Below are positions 1-8,216 of a DNA stretch of 18,314 nt, piece after piece; position 1 is the first letter of the stretch, and each line of letters begins with the position of its first letter. The stretch comes from QAMH01 sp964435565 (GTDB lineage Bacteria; Actinomycetota; Coriobacteriia; Coriobacteriales; QAMH01): NCBI GenBank assembly GCA_964435565.1, contig CAYSZR010000036.1, positions 1 to 18,314 of the forward strand, written 5' to 3'. The notes under the pieces are model-generated. The model ran no database searches and was not told where the DNA came from. It was given only the letters and a program-made list of their open reading frames with translations. Made by a program: the position numbers and the translations under genes.

Positions 1-1663
1 GGCGCAATGTTTCGATAAGACGTTCGTTGTCGCGTTGGTGCAGGCCGATGGAAGGTTCGTCGAGGATGTAGAGCACGCCCATGAGGCCAGCGCCGATCTG
101 CGTAGCGAGCCGGATACGCTGCGCTTCGCCGCCTGAAAGTGTCGCTGTGGGGCGGTCGAGCGTGAGATAATCCAGCCCCACGTCCACGAGAAATTGCAGA
201 CGCGTGCAGACTTCCTTGACGATGGGTTTGCCGATGAGCGCCTGGACATCTGTCATCTCGATGCTTTTGAAGAATGAGAGTGCTTTGTCAGCCGATAGGC
301 ACGTTGCTTCGTAGATATTCTTTCCGGCAATGGTTACAGCCAGAACCTCGGGTTTGAGGCGACTACCGTTGCATGTGTGACAGGGGTTGATGGCCATGTA
401 CTCTTCGAGTCGTTCGCGCGTGCGGTCGCTATCGCTTTCATGGTGCTTGCGCATGATGGCGGCGATTACACCTTCCCAGCGGGTGAACCAATAGGTGTCG
501 CGTCCATCACGGGTAACGTAGTCGATGCGGATCTTCTCATCGCCCAAACCGTAGAGCAGCGCATCGCGCGTTTTCTTCGTCAGCTTGTTCCATGGCGTGT
601 GCGTGTTACCGCCCACATGTTTGCAGACGGCGGCATACATCTGCGGGTAATAATTGCTCGATGGGCTGAATAGGGTTATGGCGCCATCGTCGATGGTGAG
701 CGTTTTGTCGGGAACGACGAGGTTGGGATCCACCTCTTGGCGAGCACCGAGCCCCAGGCAATCGGGGCAGGCGCCATAGGGAGCATTGAAGCTGAAATCG
801 CGGGGATTGAGCTCGTCAAGCGAATAGTCGTGTTCGGGGCAGGAAAGCGCCAGGCTGAAAAGATATTCGCCTTCTGCTCCCGCCGCCGCCAATGCACCCG
901 AAGAATGTGCGGCGCTCTTGTTTTCCGTGTCGCCATCTTCGGATATGACCTTGATGAGCACTGTCCCCTTGGCAAGCGTTGTCGCTGTCTCGATTGCTTC
1001 AACCAATCGGGAAAGCGCGCTTTCTTTGAGCACGATGCGGTCGACGATAACCTCGATGTCATGCTTGAGTTTTTTATCGAGCTTCAGTCCCTCATCCAGG
1101 CGATGCATCTCACCATCGATGCGCACGCGTGAAAAGCCTTCCTTGGCAAGGTCGTCGAAGAATTTGACAAATTCGCCCTTACGTCCGCGCACGACCGGAG
1201 CCATGACCATAATGCGATCGCCCGTGCTGCCGTGGCCCATGATGCGGTCGGCAACTTGATCGGCTGTCTGCTTTTCTATGACGCGCCCGCATATGGGGCA
1301 ATGTGGCGTGCCAATGCGTGCATAGAGCAGACGCAGGTAATCATATATTTCCGTTACCGTGCCAACAGTCGAGCGCGGGTTTTTCGAGGTGGTCTTCTGA
1401 TCGATGGAGACAGCGGGGGAAAGCCCATCAATAGAGTCGATATCGGGTTTTTCCATCTGCCCTAGAAATTGGCGGGCATAGCTTGAGAGGGATTCGACGT
1501 AGCGGCGCTGTCCTTCGGCATATATGGTATCGAAGGCAAGCGATGACTTTCCAGATCCCGATAGTCCGGTAAAGACGACAAGCCTGTCACGCGGGATCGT
1601 GAGGTCGATATCTTTCAGATTATGTTGGCGGGCACCTTTTATAACGATGTTCTCTGAAGCCAT
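1..1663 (-). CDS. uvrA: UvrABC system protein A, N-terminal part (3' end outside window)
   Basis: This is the DNA-damage recognition ATPase of nucleotide excision repair, which acts as a dimer with UvrB in the cytoplasm. The window holds the first ~554 codons of a family that is usually ~940-980 residues; the rest lies beyond base 1. Seen on translation of the minus strand: start MASENIVIKGARQHNLKDID, Walker A GLSGSGKSS near residues 33-41, a CPIC motif near 122-125, the FSFNAPYGACPDCLGLG zinc-module segment, a CHTCNGSRLKP segment, ABC signature LSGGEAQR (509-516) and Walker B LYILDEPSIGLHQRD near the truncated end. One zinc position reads CPEH rather than the E. coli CPEC, a substitution I recall from actinobacterial UvrA. 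The ATG is preceded by AGGA about 7 bases upstream. No convincing LexA box was found in the 5' region. Confidence 0.97.
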   Translation of the reverse strand, partial: MASENIVIKGARQHNLKDIDLTIPRDRLVVFTGLSGSGKSSLAFDTIYAEGQRRYVESLSSYARQFLGQMEKPDIDSIDGLSPAVSIDQKTTSKNPRSTVGTVTEIYDYLRLLYARIGTPHCPICGRVIEKQTADQVADRIMGHGSTGDRIMVMAPVVRGRKGEFVKFFDDLAKEGFSRVRIDGEMHRLDEGLKLDKKLKHDIEVIVDRIVLKESALSRLVEAIETATTLAKGTVLIKVISEDGDTENKSAAHSSGALAAAGAEGEYLFSLALSCPEHDYSLDELNPRDFSFNAPYGACPDCLGLGARQEVDPNLVVPDKTLTIDDGAITLFSPSSNYYPQMYAAVCKHVGGNTHTPWNKLTKKTRDALLYGLGDEKIRIDYVTRDGRDTYWFTRWEGVIAAIMRKHHESDSDRTRERLEEYMAINPCHTCNGSRLKPEVLAVTIAGKNIYEATCLSADKALSFFKSIEMTDVQALIGKPIVKEVCTRLQFLVDVGLDYLTLDRPTATLSGGEAQRIRLATQIGAGLMGVLYILDEPSIGLHQRDNERLIETLR

Positions 1664-1912
1664 ACACACGTCCTACTGGTAGCGTTAGATGCGGTGACGG
1701 AAACTCTAGCACGATTCGAATAGCAACGGGGGACAACGATGCAAGGCGTTTCCTAATGGTGACCGCCGACGCATCGAGGACGATTCATGTGTATGGCAAT
1801 TGTTAAATCAATATTTCGAAAAACAGCGGAAACAATCGTGCGCTACTTTGAAAATCGGTTCTGTAAGCTAAACTACTGTCCAACACGTAAGAGGCAAAAA
1901 GGAGCGACACCA
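1664..1912. other. Divergent uvrA/glnN intergenic region with a hairpin
   Basis: About 250 bases separate the two divergent start codons. The clearest structure is a two-part inverted repeat at 1737-1776: CGATGC (1737-1742) pairs with GCATCG (1771-1776), and inside it GGCG (1745-1748) pairs with CGCC (1764-1767). No T-tract follows on either strand, so it is not an obvious terminator. An 8-bp palindrome ATTCGAAT sits at 1714-1721. The role is unknown. It could be an mRNA leader structure or a protein-binding site between the two promoters. Confidence 0.3.
1848..1874 (+). promoter_or_regulatory. Possible glnN promoter
   Basis: TTGAAA (1848-1853) and TAAACT (1869-1874) are separated by 15 bases. 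The spacing is short, but the pair lies in an AT-richer patch just upstream of the glnN ribosome binding site. This is a weak call from hexamer similarity only. Confidence 0.25.
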
Positions 1913-4003
1913 ATGGCAGAAGATACGAGTACGATCTACGGAAGCATGGTCTTTAACGATAAGGTCATGCGAGCCCGCCTGCCCAAGCCGGTTTACAAGA
2001 GCCTGCACGAGACCATCGAAAACGGGACAGCTCTGAACGAAGACGCTGCAAATGCCGTTGCGCATGCCATGAAAGAGTGGGCTATCGAAAACGGATGCAC
2101 GCATTATACGCATTGGTTCCAACCGCTCACGGGCATCACGTCTGAGAAGCACGATGCATTTATTGACCCGCTGGGCGATGGGACGGCGATAACATCCTTT
2201 TCAGGCAAAGAGCTTATCCAGGGTGAGCCCGATGCGTCTTCTTTTCCCAGTGGCGGTCTGCGGGCGACTGCTGAAGCGCGCGGTTATACCGCATGGGATC
2301 CGACGAGCTATGCGTTCATCAAAGACGAGGTGCTCTGCATTCCCACGGCATTCATTTCCTATACGGGCGAGTCACTCGATAAAAAGACCCCTCTGCTGCG
2401 CAGCATGAAGGCGATTTCCGACCAGGCGAAACGCGTTCTGTCCTGCTTCGGTCATAACGATATTCCGCAGGTCATGACGACTGTCGGTGCAGAACAAGAG
2501 TACTTTCTTGTTAAGCTTGACGATTACAAGGCACGTCCTGACCTGATCATGTGCGGACGCACGCTGTTTGGCGCTCATCCCATGAAAGGGCAGGAGCTTG
2601 AAGAGCATTATTTTGGCGCTATCCGCGAAGTCGTAAGCGATTTCATGAAAGAGGCCGACGATAGCCTGTGGCGTATGGGCGTTGACGTTAAGACCAAGCA
2701 TAATGAGGTCGCTCCCTGCCAGCACGAGTTCGCGCCTATCTTCTCGCGCGCGACCCGCGCGATCGATACGAACCTGCTTACGATGGAAGTCTTACGCGAG
2801 GTCGCCCCACATCATGGCCTTGCGTGTCTGCTCAATGAAAAGCCGTTCAAGGGTATTAACGGCTCTGGCAAGCATAACAACTGGTCGATTGCCGCTCCTG
2901 GGCTGAATATGCTCAATCCAGGAGACGACCCCGCTCACAATTACATCTTCCTGCTTTCGCTTGCCGCGGTTATCCAAGCGGTCGATGACTATCAGGAGCT
3001 ATTGCGCGCCACTGTTGCGTCTCCCGGCAACGATCATCGTCTTGGTGCCAACGAGGCACCTCCGGCCATCGTCTCGATTTTCCTTGGCGACGAGCTTACG
3101 AGCATCGTGAAGGCGATTGCCGAGGGCAAAGATGCTGTATCGCATACGGCTACGCGCATGAATCTTGGTAGTGAGGTACTCCCCTCGCTTGCACAGGACA
3201 ATACCGATCGCAATCGCACATCGCCGTTTGCCTTTACGGGCAATAGGTTCGAGTTCCGTATGCCGGGAAGCGAGCTTAACCTGTCATCGCCTAATACCGT
3301 GTTGAACACTGCCGTTGCCAAAAGCTTCAAAGAGTACGCGGACCGACTTGAGGCGGCGGATGATAAAGAGACCGAGGCGATTGGGATCTGCCGCGAGGTG
3401 TTCAACGCGCATCGTCGTATCATCTTCAACGGCAATGGCTATACCGCGCAGTGGCCCGAAGAAGCCGCCAGTCGCGGACTTGCTAATAATCGCACCACTC
3501 CAGATGCTCTTGCTGCCTACAACGATGAAAAGAACATCGAACTTGTGAAATCGTTTGATGTCCTCAATGAGGCGGAGATGCATGCTCGCTACGATGTCGA
3601 GATGGAGCATTATTCCAAGGTCAAGAACATTGAAGCGACGTGTATGCTCGATATGGCCAATCAGATCATCACGCCAGCCGTTATCAAGTACAGCAAGACC
3701 GTCGCCGATGCGATCATTGCCAAAAAGACGGTGGGTTCGGGCTACTCGACCGAGACGGAAGAAAATCTGCTTGAGCGTCTTTCTGAAGGTCTGCACGACA
3801 TGGGTGTCAAGACCCATGCGCTGCATATGGCCCATGAAGAGGCGTTTGGTATGGATACATGGCCTGAGCGCGCATTCAAATACGTCGAGATCGTCGTTCC
3901 CGCAATGGACGAGCTGCGCACGGTCGTCGATCGGCTCGAGGAGCTTACGGATCAGGCGTTTTGGCCGTTGCCCACATATAACGATATGCTGTTTTACGTG
4001 TAG
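1913..4003 (+). CDS. glnN: Type III glutamine synthetase (GlnN)
   Basis: It makes glutamine from glutamate, ammonia and ATP in the cytoplasm and is the entry point for nitrogen assimilation. At 696 residues it matches the type III (GSIII) class, much longer than GSI (~450-470). Seen: the GSIII N-terminal domain (SMVFNDKVMRARLP near 11-24, THYTHWFQPLTG near 63-74), then catalytic motifs VGAEQEYFLV (191-200), KHNEVAPCQHE (262-272), GINGSGKHNNW (314-324), followed by NDHRLGANEAPP and DRNRTSPFAFTGNRFEFR. The ATG at 1913 is chosen because AAAAAGGAG precedes it by a proper distance and the family begins near this point. An in-frame ATG at 1787 would add 42 residues unlike the family. A strong hairpin closes the gene. 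No nitrogen-regulator gene is adjacent. Confidence 0.96.
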   Translation: MAEDTSTIYGSMVFNDKVMRARLPKPVYKSLHETIENGTALNEDAANAVAHAMKEWAIENGCTHYTHWFQPLTGITSEKHDAFIDPLGDGTAITSFSGKELIQGEPDASSFPSGGLRATAEARGYTAWDPTSYAFIKDEVLCIPTAFISYTGESLDKKTPLLRSMKAISDQAKRVLSCFGHNDIPQVMTTVGAEQEYFLVKLDDYKARPDLIMCGRTLFGAHPMKGQELEEHYFGAIREVVSDFMKEADDSLWRMGVDVKTKHNEVAPCQHEFAPIFSRATRAIDTNLLTMEVLREVAPHHGLACLLNEKPFKGINGSGKHNNWSIAAPGLNMLNPGDDPAHNYIFLLSLAAVIQAVDDYQELLRATVASPGNDHRLGANEAPPAIVSIFLGDELTSIVKAIAEGKDAVSHTATRMNLGSEVLPSLAQDNTDRNRTSPFAFTGNRFEFRMPGSELNLSSPNTVLNTAVAKSFKEYADRLEAADDKETEAIGICREVFNAHRRIIFNGNGYTAQWPEEAASRGLANNRTTPDALAAYNDEKNIELVKSFDVLNEAEMHARYDVEMEHYSKVKNIEATCMLDMANQIITPAVIKYSKTVADAIIAKKTVGSGYSTETEENLLERLSEGLHDMGVKTHALHMAHEEAFGMDTWPERAFKYVEIVVPAMDELRTVVDRLEELTDQAFWPLPTYNDMLFYV

Positions 4004-4028
4004 CCATCCAGATACGCGTTTAGTTGAG

Positions 4029-4060
4029 CAGACCATCGGGGTAATCCCGGTGGTCTGTTT
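4029..4060 (+). terminator. Rho-independent-type terminator after glnN
   Basis: CAGACCATCGGG (4029-4040) pairs with CCCGGTGGTCTG (4046-4057) over 12 positions, with one G-T wobble and a 5-base loop GTAAT. TTTGT follows. The T-tract is short but the stem is strong and lies 25 bases after the glnN stop codon. The stem itself reads symmetrically on both strands. Confidence 0.75.
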
Positions 4061-4089
4061 GTGATGACGCGCGTTTCATAGTGTACAAT
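4059..4089 (+). promoter_or_regulatory. Possible promoter of the NSS transporter
   Basis: TACAAT (4084-4089) is a good -10 element. The nearest -35-like hexamer, TTGTGA (4059-4064), is 19 bases upstream, longer than ideal. The position, 34 bases before the start codon and just after the glnN terminator, fits an independent transcript for the transporter. Confidence 0.4.
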
Positions 4090-4123
4090 GGCGCGCGGCG
4101 TTGACTCAAAGAGGGGATAATTC

Positions 4124-5500
4124 ATGGTAGAGGCAGTAAAGATGGACCGCGCCACGTGGTCGGGAAAATGGGCGTTTATTTTAGCGGCGGCCGCGTCGGC
4201 GGTCGGCTTGGGAAACATGTGGCGTTTTCCGTATCTGGCGGCGCGATTTGGCGGCGGCACCTTTTTGATCACGTATCTTGTGCTCGTGCTGACTTTCGGT
4301 ATCTCTTTGCTGTTGCTTGAAACCGCACTTGGCCGTAATACGCGCCTCTCTGTTATCGGTGCCTACCGGCATTTCGGTGCGAAGTTTTCATTTATCGGTA
4401 TTCTGGCCGCTGCAGTTCCGTTTATCATCACGCCGTACTATTGCATCATTGGCGGATGGGTTACCAAGTACATGGTCGGCTACATCACAAATGGTCCGGC
4501 TGCACTTGCCGATGGCGGAACCTTTTTCGCAAACTTCATCACGAGTGACGTTGAAAGCTACATATGGATGTTCTTGTTCATGATCTTGACGTTCATCGTC
4601 GTCGGCATGGGCGTTCAAAAGGGCATTGAGAAGGCGAACCTTGTTATGATGCCCGCGCTTATCATAATGGCAGCTGCCATAGCGATCTTCACCTTGACTC
4701 TTCCGGGCGCGCTCGAAGGCGCTGCTTACTACCTCATCCCAGATTTCAGCAAGTTTTCTGCCGAGCTTGTCATCAACGCGTTGGGACAGATGTTCTATTC
4801 GCTTTCTCTTGCTATGGGAATTATGGTCACCTATGGCAGCTATATGCGCCGTGCGGACAGTTTGACGCAATCTGTTACGCGTATCGCCGGTTTTGATTTC
4901 GGAGTCTCGTTTCTTGCTGGCCTTATGATCGTTCCTGCGGCATTCGTTGCTATGGGCTCTGCTGAATTGGTCGCCGAAAAATCCGGCCCATCGCTCATGT
5001 TTGTCATTTTGCCCGAAGTATTCAATACCATGGACCCTTTGCTTGCGACGATCATCGGTACGCTGTTTTTCCTGCTCGTGCTTTTCGCGGCGCTGACTAG
5101 TTCAATCAGCCTGACCGAAGCACTCGTTTCGATTGTCGCAGATGGCACGCATCTTCCGCGTCGTATCTCGTTCTTCATCGTTATCGTCTTTACCGTGGCG
5201 GTAGGCTGCGTCATCAACGCGGGCTATAATTCGCTGGCATTTATCGAGCCGCTTGGCAGTGGATCGAGCATTCTCGATTTCTTCGACTTCATCTCAAATT
5301 CGGTTCTGATGCCCATCGTTGCAATTCTTACGTGCGTCTTCGTCGGCTGGCTGATCAAGCCGGCGGTGCTCGTGAATGAAATCAAGGAGTCAAGCCCGTT
5401 CGTGGCTGAAAAGCTCTGGATCATCATGATTAAGTACATCGCTCCGATCCTTGTCGCCACGATTCTTATTTGGAATGTTTTGCCGTATCTGATCAGATGA
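4124..5500 (+). CDS. Sodium-dependent transporter, NSS (SNF) family
   Basis: This is an integral membrane sodium symporter of the neurotransmitter:sodium symporter family. Bacterial members (LeuT, TnaT, MhsT) take up amino acids. At 458 residues it has the usual bacterial length with about 11-12 hydrophobic segments. Seen: the family-defining first-helix segment SAVGLGNMWRFPYLA (25-39) followed by GGGTFLITY, which forms the unwound sodium/substrate site in the family; GQMFYSLSLAMGIMVTYGSY in the TM6 region; and FFLLVLFAALTSSISLTEA in the TM8 region with adjacent serines typical of sodium binding. The start ATG has GAGGGG upstream. The substrate cannot be read from the sequence; an amino acid is likely from the family. 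It follows glnN but is separated from it by a terminator. Confidence 0.93.
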   Translation: MVEAVKMDRATWSGKWAFILAAAASAVGLGNMWRFPYLAARFGGGTFLITYLVLVLTFGISLLLLETALGRNTRLSVIGAYRHFGAKFSFIGILAAAVPFIITPYYCIIGGWVTKYMVGYITNGPAALADGGTFFANFITSDVESYIWMFLFMILTFIVVGMGVQKGIEKANLVMMPALIIMAAAIAIFTLTLPGALEGAAYYLIPDFSKFSAELVINALGQMFYSLSLAMGIMVTYGSYMRRADSLTQSVTRIAGFDFGVSFLAGLMIVPAAFVAMGSAELVAEKSGPSLMFVILPEVFNTMDPLLATIIGTLFFLLVLFAALTSSISLTEALVSIVADGTHLPRRISFFIVIVFTVAVGCVINAGYNSLAFIEPLGSGSSILDFFDFISNSVLMPIVAILTCVFVGWLIKPAVLVNEIKESSPFVAEKLWIIMIKYIAPILVATILIWNVLPYLIR

Positions 5501-5504
5501 TCCT

Positions 5505-5537
5505 ATCTAGGTATGCGGTGCATCCATACGATTAGAT
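5505..5537 (+). other. Imperfect inverted repeat after the NSS gene
   Basis: ATCTA (5505-5509) plus GTATG (5511-5515) pair with CATAC (5525-5529) plus TAGAT (5533-5537), with small bulges. There is no T-tract, so a terminator role is doubtful. It sits just upstream of the arsR -35 element and might instead be a protein site. Confidence 0.25.
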
Positions 5538-5541
5538 ATCG

Positions 5542-5570
5542 TTGACAGGAAAAAGGGACTCCCGTACCCT
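5542..5570 (+). promoter_or_regulatory. Promoter of the ArsR-family gene
   Basis: A perfect -35 TTGACA (5542-5547) is followed after exactly 17 bases by TACCCT (5565-5570), which keeps the key T, A and final T of a -10 element. Transcription would begin near 5577, so the in-frame ATG at 5580 would have almost no leader. This supports the downstream start at 5616. Confidence 0.65.
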
Positions 5571-5579
5571 CGTCCATGA

Positions 5580-5595
5580 ATGAATATGTGTTCAT
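5580..5595. promoter_or_regulatory. Candidate ArsR/SmtB operator
   Basis: ATGAAtatgtgTTCAT is a perfect 5-6-5 inverted repeat directly downstream of the arsR -10 element. ATGAA/TTCAT half-sites separated by about six bases are typical of ArsR/SmtB metal-sensor operators. Its place at the transcription start predicts autorepression that is relieved by the metal ligand. Confidence 0.6.
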
Positions 5596-5615
5596 ATGTG
5601 ATGAAAGAGGCGGGT

Positions 5616-6005
5616 ATGGCAAAGGGTAAATCAAAAGGAAAGAAGAAGGTCAAAGAGCCAGAATCGCAACTAGCCGAAGAGAAAACAGGCGTTTGCAAGG
5701 CCGCATATTCTTCTCGCGATATACCTAGTGATGATGAGCTCTACGATCTTGCCGAGCTGTTCAAGATCTTTGCCGATACGACGCGCATCAAGATGCTCTA
5801 CGCGCTCGAAGGCGAGGGAAAATGTGTTGGCGAACTCGCCGAGGCAGTTGGGGTTTCGCAAAGCGCGGTTTCCCATCAGCTTCACAACATGAAGCGGGCC
5901 CATCTGGTCAAATGCACGCGCAATGGCAAGCAGGTGCTTTATACGCTTTCAAGTGAGCACGTCCATGCGATTCTTGCACAAGGGCGTTCGCATATCGAAG
6001 CCTAG
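5616..6005 (+). CDS. ArsR/SmtB-family metal-responsive repressor
   Basis: This 129-residue winged-helix repressor would bind its operator as a dimer and release it on binding a metal or another thiol-reactive ligand. Seen: a Lys-rich N-terminal tail (residues 3-13), the family segment LFKIFADTTRIKMLYAL (48-64), and the helix-turn-helix CVGELAEAVGVSQSAVSHQL (70-89). The C-terminal helix SSEHVHAILAQGRSHIEA has His115 and His126 at the spacing of the SmtB/CzrA alpha-5 zinc site, but the first acidic ligand position is Ser113 and the last is shifted (Glu128). Cys27, Cys70 and Cys100 are the only cysteines. Cys70 lies in the alpha-3 region used by CadC-type sensors but lacks the second Cys of the CxC motif. 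The start at 5616 has AGAGG six bases upstream. No efflux gene is adjacent, so the regulon beyond itself is unknown. Confidence 0.88.
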   Translation: MAKGKSKGKKKVKEPESQLAEEKTGVCKAAYSSRDIPSDDELYDLAELFKIFADTTRIKMLYALEGEGKCVGELAEAVGVSQSAVSHQLHNMKRAHLVKCTRNGKQVLYTLSSEHVHAILAQGRSHIEA

Positions 6006-6011
6006 TACCAG

Positions 6012-6034
6012 GCCAAGCGTCTGCAGGGCTTGGC
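6012..6034 (+). terminator. Hairpin after arsR, possible weak terminator
   Basis: GCCAAGC (6012-6018) pairs perfectly with GCTTGGC (6028-6034) around a 9-base loop, starting six bases after the arsR stop codon. Only a mixed TATTTGTATG follows, so termination may be inefficient. Confidence 0.45.
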
Positions 6035-6058
6035 TATTTGTATGTCACTGCAATCGCC

Positions 6059-6071
6059 TATACTCGACGTA
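6059..6071 (+). promoter_or_regulatory. -10 element giving a leaderless polymerase mRNA
   Basis: TATACT (6059-6064) is followed by six bases and then the ATG at 6071. The expected transcription start therefore falls on the A of the start codon. No Shine-Dalgarno lies before this ATG and no good -35 hexamer was found. This TANNNT-N6-ATG layout is the known signature of leaderless genes in actinobacteria. Confidence 0.5.
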
Positions 6072-7615
6072 TGGATCAGCAAAGTGTAAATGGACATTCC
6101 TATATCGCCATCGACTTGAAGTCGTTTTACGCATCGGTTGAATGTGCCGATCGCAAGCTCGATGCGCTCGCTACCAATCTGGTTGTTGCCGATACGAGCC
6201 GTACCGAAAAAACCATATGCCTTGCCGTTTCCCCCTCGCTTAAGGCGTATGGCATACCCGGTCGTGCGCGGCTCTTCGAGGTGATCGCGGCCGTGAAGAA
6301 GATCAATGAGGATCGCTTGCGATATGCTCCGGGGCATCGGTTCGCTGGGTCATCATGCAATGAACAAGAACTTGAACAGTGCCCTGACCTGGCGCTTGAC
6401 TATATAGTCGCCACACCACGCATGGCGCTCTATATGCAGAAAAGCACGGAGATTTACGAGATATACCTGCGCCATGTCGCTCCAGAGGACATTCATGTGT
6501 ATTCCATTGACGAGGTCTTTATGGATGTTACGGGATATTTGCGCTCAACAGGGAAAACCGCGCGCGAATTTGCCACGATGATCGTCCGAGAACTTCTCGA
6601 AGCGACCGATATCACCGCTACCGTTGGCATCGGGACTAATCTCTATCTGGCGAAAGTCGCGATGGATATAGTCGCAAAACATGCGCCGGCAGATGAAGCT
6701 GGAGCTCGTATAGCACAACTCGATGAGATGAGTTATCGCAGGCAGCTTTGGGATCATCGACCCCTTACCGATTTTTGGCGTGTGGGACGTGGGTATGCGC
6801 GAAAGCTCGATCAGGCAGGACTTGGAACGATGGGGGCCATTGCCCGTTGTTCGCTTGGCAGCTCAGATGCTCGCAAGAACGAAGACCTGCTGTACGACCT
6901 CTTTGGTGTCAATGCAGAGCTTCTGATAGACCACGCATGGGGGTGGGAGCCATGTACCATGGCTGATATCAAGGCGTATCGACCAGAATCGAGCAGCTTT
7001 GGGGCAGGCCAGGTGTTACAGGCTCCCTATGATTTCGATAAAACGAGGCTTGTCGTTCGCGAGATGGCAGAACAGCTGAGCCTCGATCTTGTTGAAAAAG
7101 GCCTGGTGGCAGATCAGATTGTCCTCACCATTGGGTACGATATTGCAAATTTTTCCGGTTCGATGCGTGAAGAGGATTATACAGGCGAGATTACGACCGA
7201 TTGGTATGGACGTAAGGTTCCGAAGCACGCGCATGGGACGGCAGGGCTTGCGCGCTGCACGGCCTCGACGCGCATAATCGTCGATACAACACTCGACCTC
7301 TTTGACAGAATCGTGGATAGGCATCTCCTGGCTCGTCGTATCAATATCACTGCATGTAATGTGATAGGTGAACACGATGCGCCCACCCATCCTGCGCCAC
7401 AAAGCGGACAACTCGACCTTCTCGTCGATTATGATGAGCTAGAACAACGCCTTGCCGCTGAAGACGAAGAACTTGAAGCGGAGCGGCGCCGGCAGGATGC
7501 CATACTTGCTGCACGACGACGTTTTGGAAAGAACGCCGTGCTCAAAGGGACAAATCTGCGCGAAGGCGCGACACAAACGCAGCGTAATAAGCAGATTGGG
7601 GGGCATAAAGCATGA
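6071..7615 (+). CDS. Y-family DNA polymerase, UvrX/UmuC-like
   Basis: This is an error-prone lesion-bypass polymerase. Seen in 514 residues: palm motif IDLKSFYASVE with metal ligand Asp15 and the steric-gate region at Phe19-Tyr20; SIDEVFMDVT with catalytic Asp147-Glu148; the GIGTNLYLAKVAMD finger/palm segment; a thumb/little-finger region; a QLDLL pentapeptide near residue 447 that resembles the QL[SD]LF beta-clamp binding motif; and a C-terminal RNKQIGGHKA tail. That tail is, from memory, typical of UvrX-type polymerases in Firmicutes and gut Actinobacteria. It is longer than DinB (~350) because of a charged C-terminal extension. The start at 6071 is preferred over the in-frame ATG at 6038, because the -10 element lies between them and the homologous region starts soon after 6071. 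It overlaps the YolD-like gene by ATGA. Confidence 0.92.
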   Translation: MDQQSVNGHSYIAIDLKSFYASVECADRKLDALATNLVVADTSRTEKTICLAVSPSLKAYGIPGRARLFEVIAAVKKINEDRLRYAPGHRFAGSSCNEQELEQCPDLALDYIVATPRMALYMQKSTEIYEIYLRHVAPEDIHVYSIDEVFMDVTGYLRSTGKTAREFATMIVRELLEATDITATVGIGTNLYLAKVAMDIVAKHAPADEAGARIAQLDEMSYRRQLWDHRPLTDFWRVGRGYARKLDQAGLGTMGAIARCSLGSSDARKNEDLLYDLFGVNAELLIDHAWGWEPCTMADIKAYRPESSSFGAGQVLQAPYDFDKTRLVVREMAEQLSLDLVEKGLVADQIVLTIGYDIANFSGSMREEDYTGEITTDWYGRKVPKHAHGTAGLARCTASTRIIVDTTLDLFDRIVDRHLLARRINITACNVIGEHDAPTHPAPQSGQLDLLVDYDELEQRLAAEDEELEAERRRQDAILAARRRFGKNAVLKGTNLREGATQTQRNKQIGGHKA

Positions 7616-8031
7616 CGGCGGGGACGTTTGGATATGACGACATTATTGATTTGGAGCATCATGTATCTGCGACGCACCCGCATATGTCGCGCAAGCAGCG
7701 GGCTGCGCAGTTCTCTCCGTTCGCCGCGCTTTCTGGATATGATGCCCGTATATATGAAGCGGCACGTCACACCAATCGTAAAATCGCGCTCTCTGAAGAT
7801 CAGTATAATGATCTAGACGTTGGATTGCGTCTAGCCATGGAACGTGATGAGCAGGTTGAACTTACGTTCTTTATTGCAGACTCGCATAAAGACGGAGGAT
7901 CTTATAAAACGCTGCGTGCTCGGATAGACCGGGTGGATGAGCAGAGCTCTGAACTGATCTTTGAGGATGGCGGGCGCGTGCCTGTCGATAATATCGTTCG
8001 CATTGAGCTGCTTGGCAGTGGCATGCGGTGA
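7612..8031 (+). CDS. YolD-like protein
   Basis: This 139-residue protein is coupled to the polymerase by a 4-base ATGA overlap. Seen: the segment MSRKQRAAQFSPFAALSGYD (25-44), which matches the conserved core of YolD-like proteins (Pfam PF08863), then an acidic/helical middle and a C-terminal beta-rich part ending FEDGGRVPVDNIVRIELL. YolD-like genes are found paired with UvrX/YqjW-type Y-family polymerases in Bacillus, where they have been proposed to play a UmuD-like accessory role. The pairing here supports that, although the gene order (polymerase first) is the reverse of the Bacillus pairs as I recall them. The biochemical role is not established. Confidence 0.85.
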   Translation: MTAGTFGYDDIIDLEHHVSATHPHMSRKQRAAQFSPFAALSGYDARIYEAARHTNRKIALSEDQYNDLDVGLRLAMERDEQVELTFFIADSHKDGGSYKTLRARIDRVDEQSSELIFEDGGRVPVDNIVRIELLGSGMR

Positions 8032-8216
8032 ACTTGAACGGCCTTTATAGCGTCGTTGAATTGCTCTGCAAACGCGATAGATCTGCTTCTGTTTTTTTAG
8101 ACTATATTGGTGGTGCAGCAGCTGTGTATGCCGATGCCATGTAAGATGCGTTTTCGGCTCAGTATGTTTCACGGCCCATCGGGTTTCGTTGATTATCGAG
8201 AGAATGAAGGATGACC

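Noticed and set aside
1787..1912. In-frame 42-codon extension of glnN from the ATG at 1787
   Set aside because: The added residues do not resemble the GSIII family, and AAAAAGGAG directly before the ATG at 1913 marks the true start.
3284..4036. A 250-codon open frame on the minus strand inside glnN
   Set aside because: It lies wholly opposite a well-conserved gene, has no ribosome binding site or recognisable domain, and its composition follows the coding strand's codon pattern.
5987..5999. TTCG-CATAT-CGAA inverted repeat near the end of arsR, considered as a LexA/SOS box for the polymerase
   Set aside because: The half-site orientation is the reverse of the Gram-positive/actinobacterial CGAAC-N4-GTTCG box and it lies in coding sequence about 70 bases before the polymerase start.
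8094..8100. A run of seven T after the YolD-like gene, considered as an intrinsic terminator
   Set aside because: No convincing GC-rich stem precedes it.
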